Below are positions 6,506-6,525 of a stretch of 6,525 bases of DNA, piece by piece. Location: contig CAMLMA010000096.1 of NCBI GenBank assembly GCA_946481065.1, forward strand, positions 1 to 6,525, written 5' to 3'. Below the pieces are notes generated by a model that searched no databases, was not told where the DNA came from, and worked only from the letters and a program-made list of their open reading frames with translations. The stretch is from an uncultured Nitrosomonadales bacterium (lineage in GTDB: Bacteria; Pseudomonadota; Gammaproteobacteria; Burkholderiales; Methylophilaceae). Within the stretch, counting starts at the first letter, position 1. The number at the start of each line of letters is the position of its first letter. The translations under genes and the position numbers were made by a program.

Positions 6506-6525
6506 TCTTATCTATCCTGATAGGT

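Overview
The window looks like an ordinary chromosomal housekeeping region of a betaproteobacterium. The gene order rplT-pheS-pheT-ihfA-merR followed by tRNA-Pro(GGG) is typical of that class. The proteins read as close relatives of proteobacterial families, and codon use is moderately GC-rich by eye (not counted). I see no transposase, integrase, phage gene, CRISPR array or toxin-antitoxin pair. A genus-level placement is not supported by what I can see.

Layout, left to right. The 3' end of rplT (ribosomal protein L20) closes with a palindromic Rho-independent terminator (195-222). Next comes a tightly packed + strand unit: pheS and pheT (the two subunits of phenylalanyl-tRNA synthetase), ihfA (integration host factor alpha) and a small MerR-type regulator whose start codon lies inside ihfA. 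A weak hairpin overlaps the regulator's stop codon. A stand-alone tRNA-Pro(GGG) gene follows, with a perfect TATAAT box, a GC-rich discriminator, a 5'-leader hairpin and a very long perfect terminator hairpin. After it lies a + strand Gfo/Idh/MocA-family oxidoreductase of unknown substrate. It converges, with a 2-bp gap, on a - strand pair read from the right edge: an HU-type histone-like gene followed 19 nt later by a gene for an exported staphylococcal-nuclease-like enzyme.

How the parts relate. The left half is translation machinery (L20, PheRS, tRNA-Pro) with a nucleoid protein and a regulator on the same transcript. A candidate IHF site just before ihfA would fit autoregulation. The right half pairs a second DNABII protein (HU) with an exported nuclease, the least standard linkage here. 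I did not find a convincing undescribed system. The best leads are the HU-nuclease pair, the strong hairpin over the nuclease signal-peptide codons together with its missing ribosome binding site, and the ihfA/MerR overlap.
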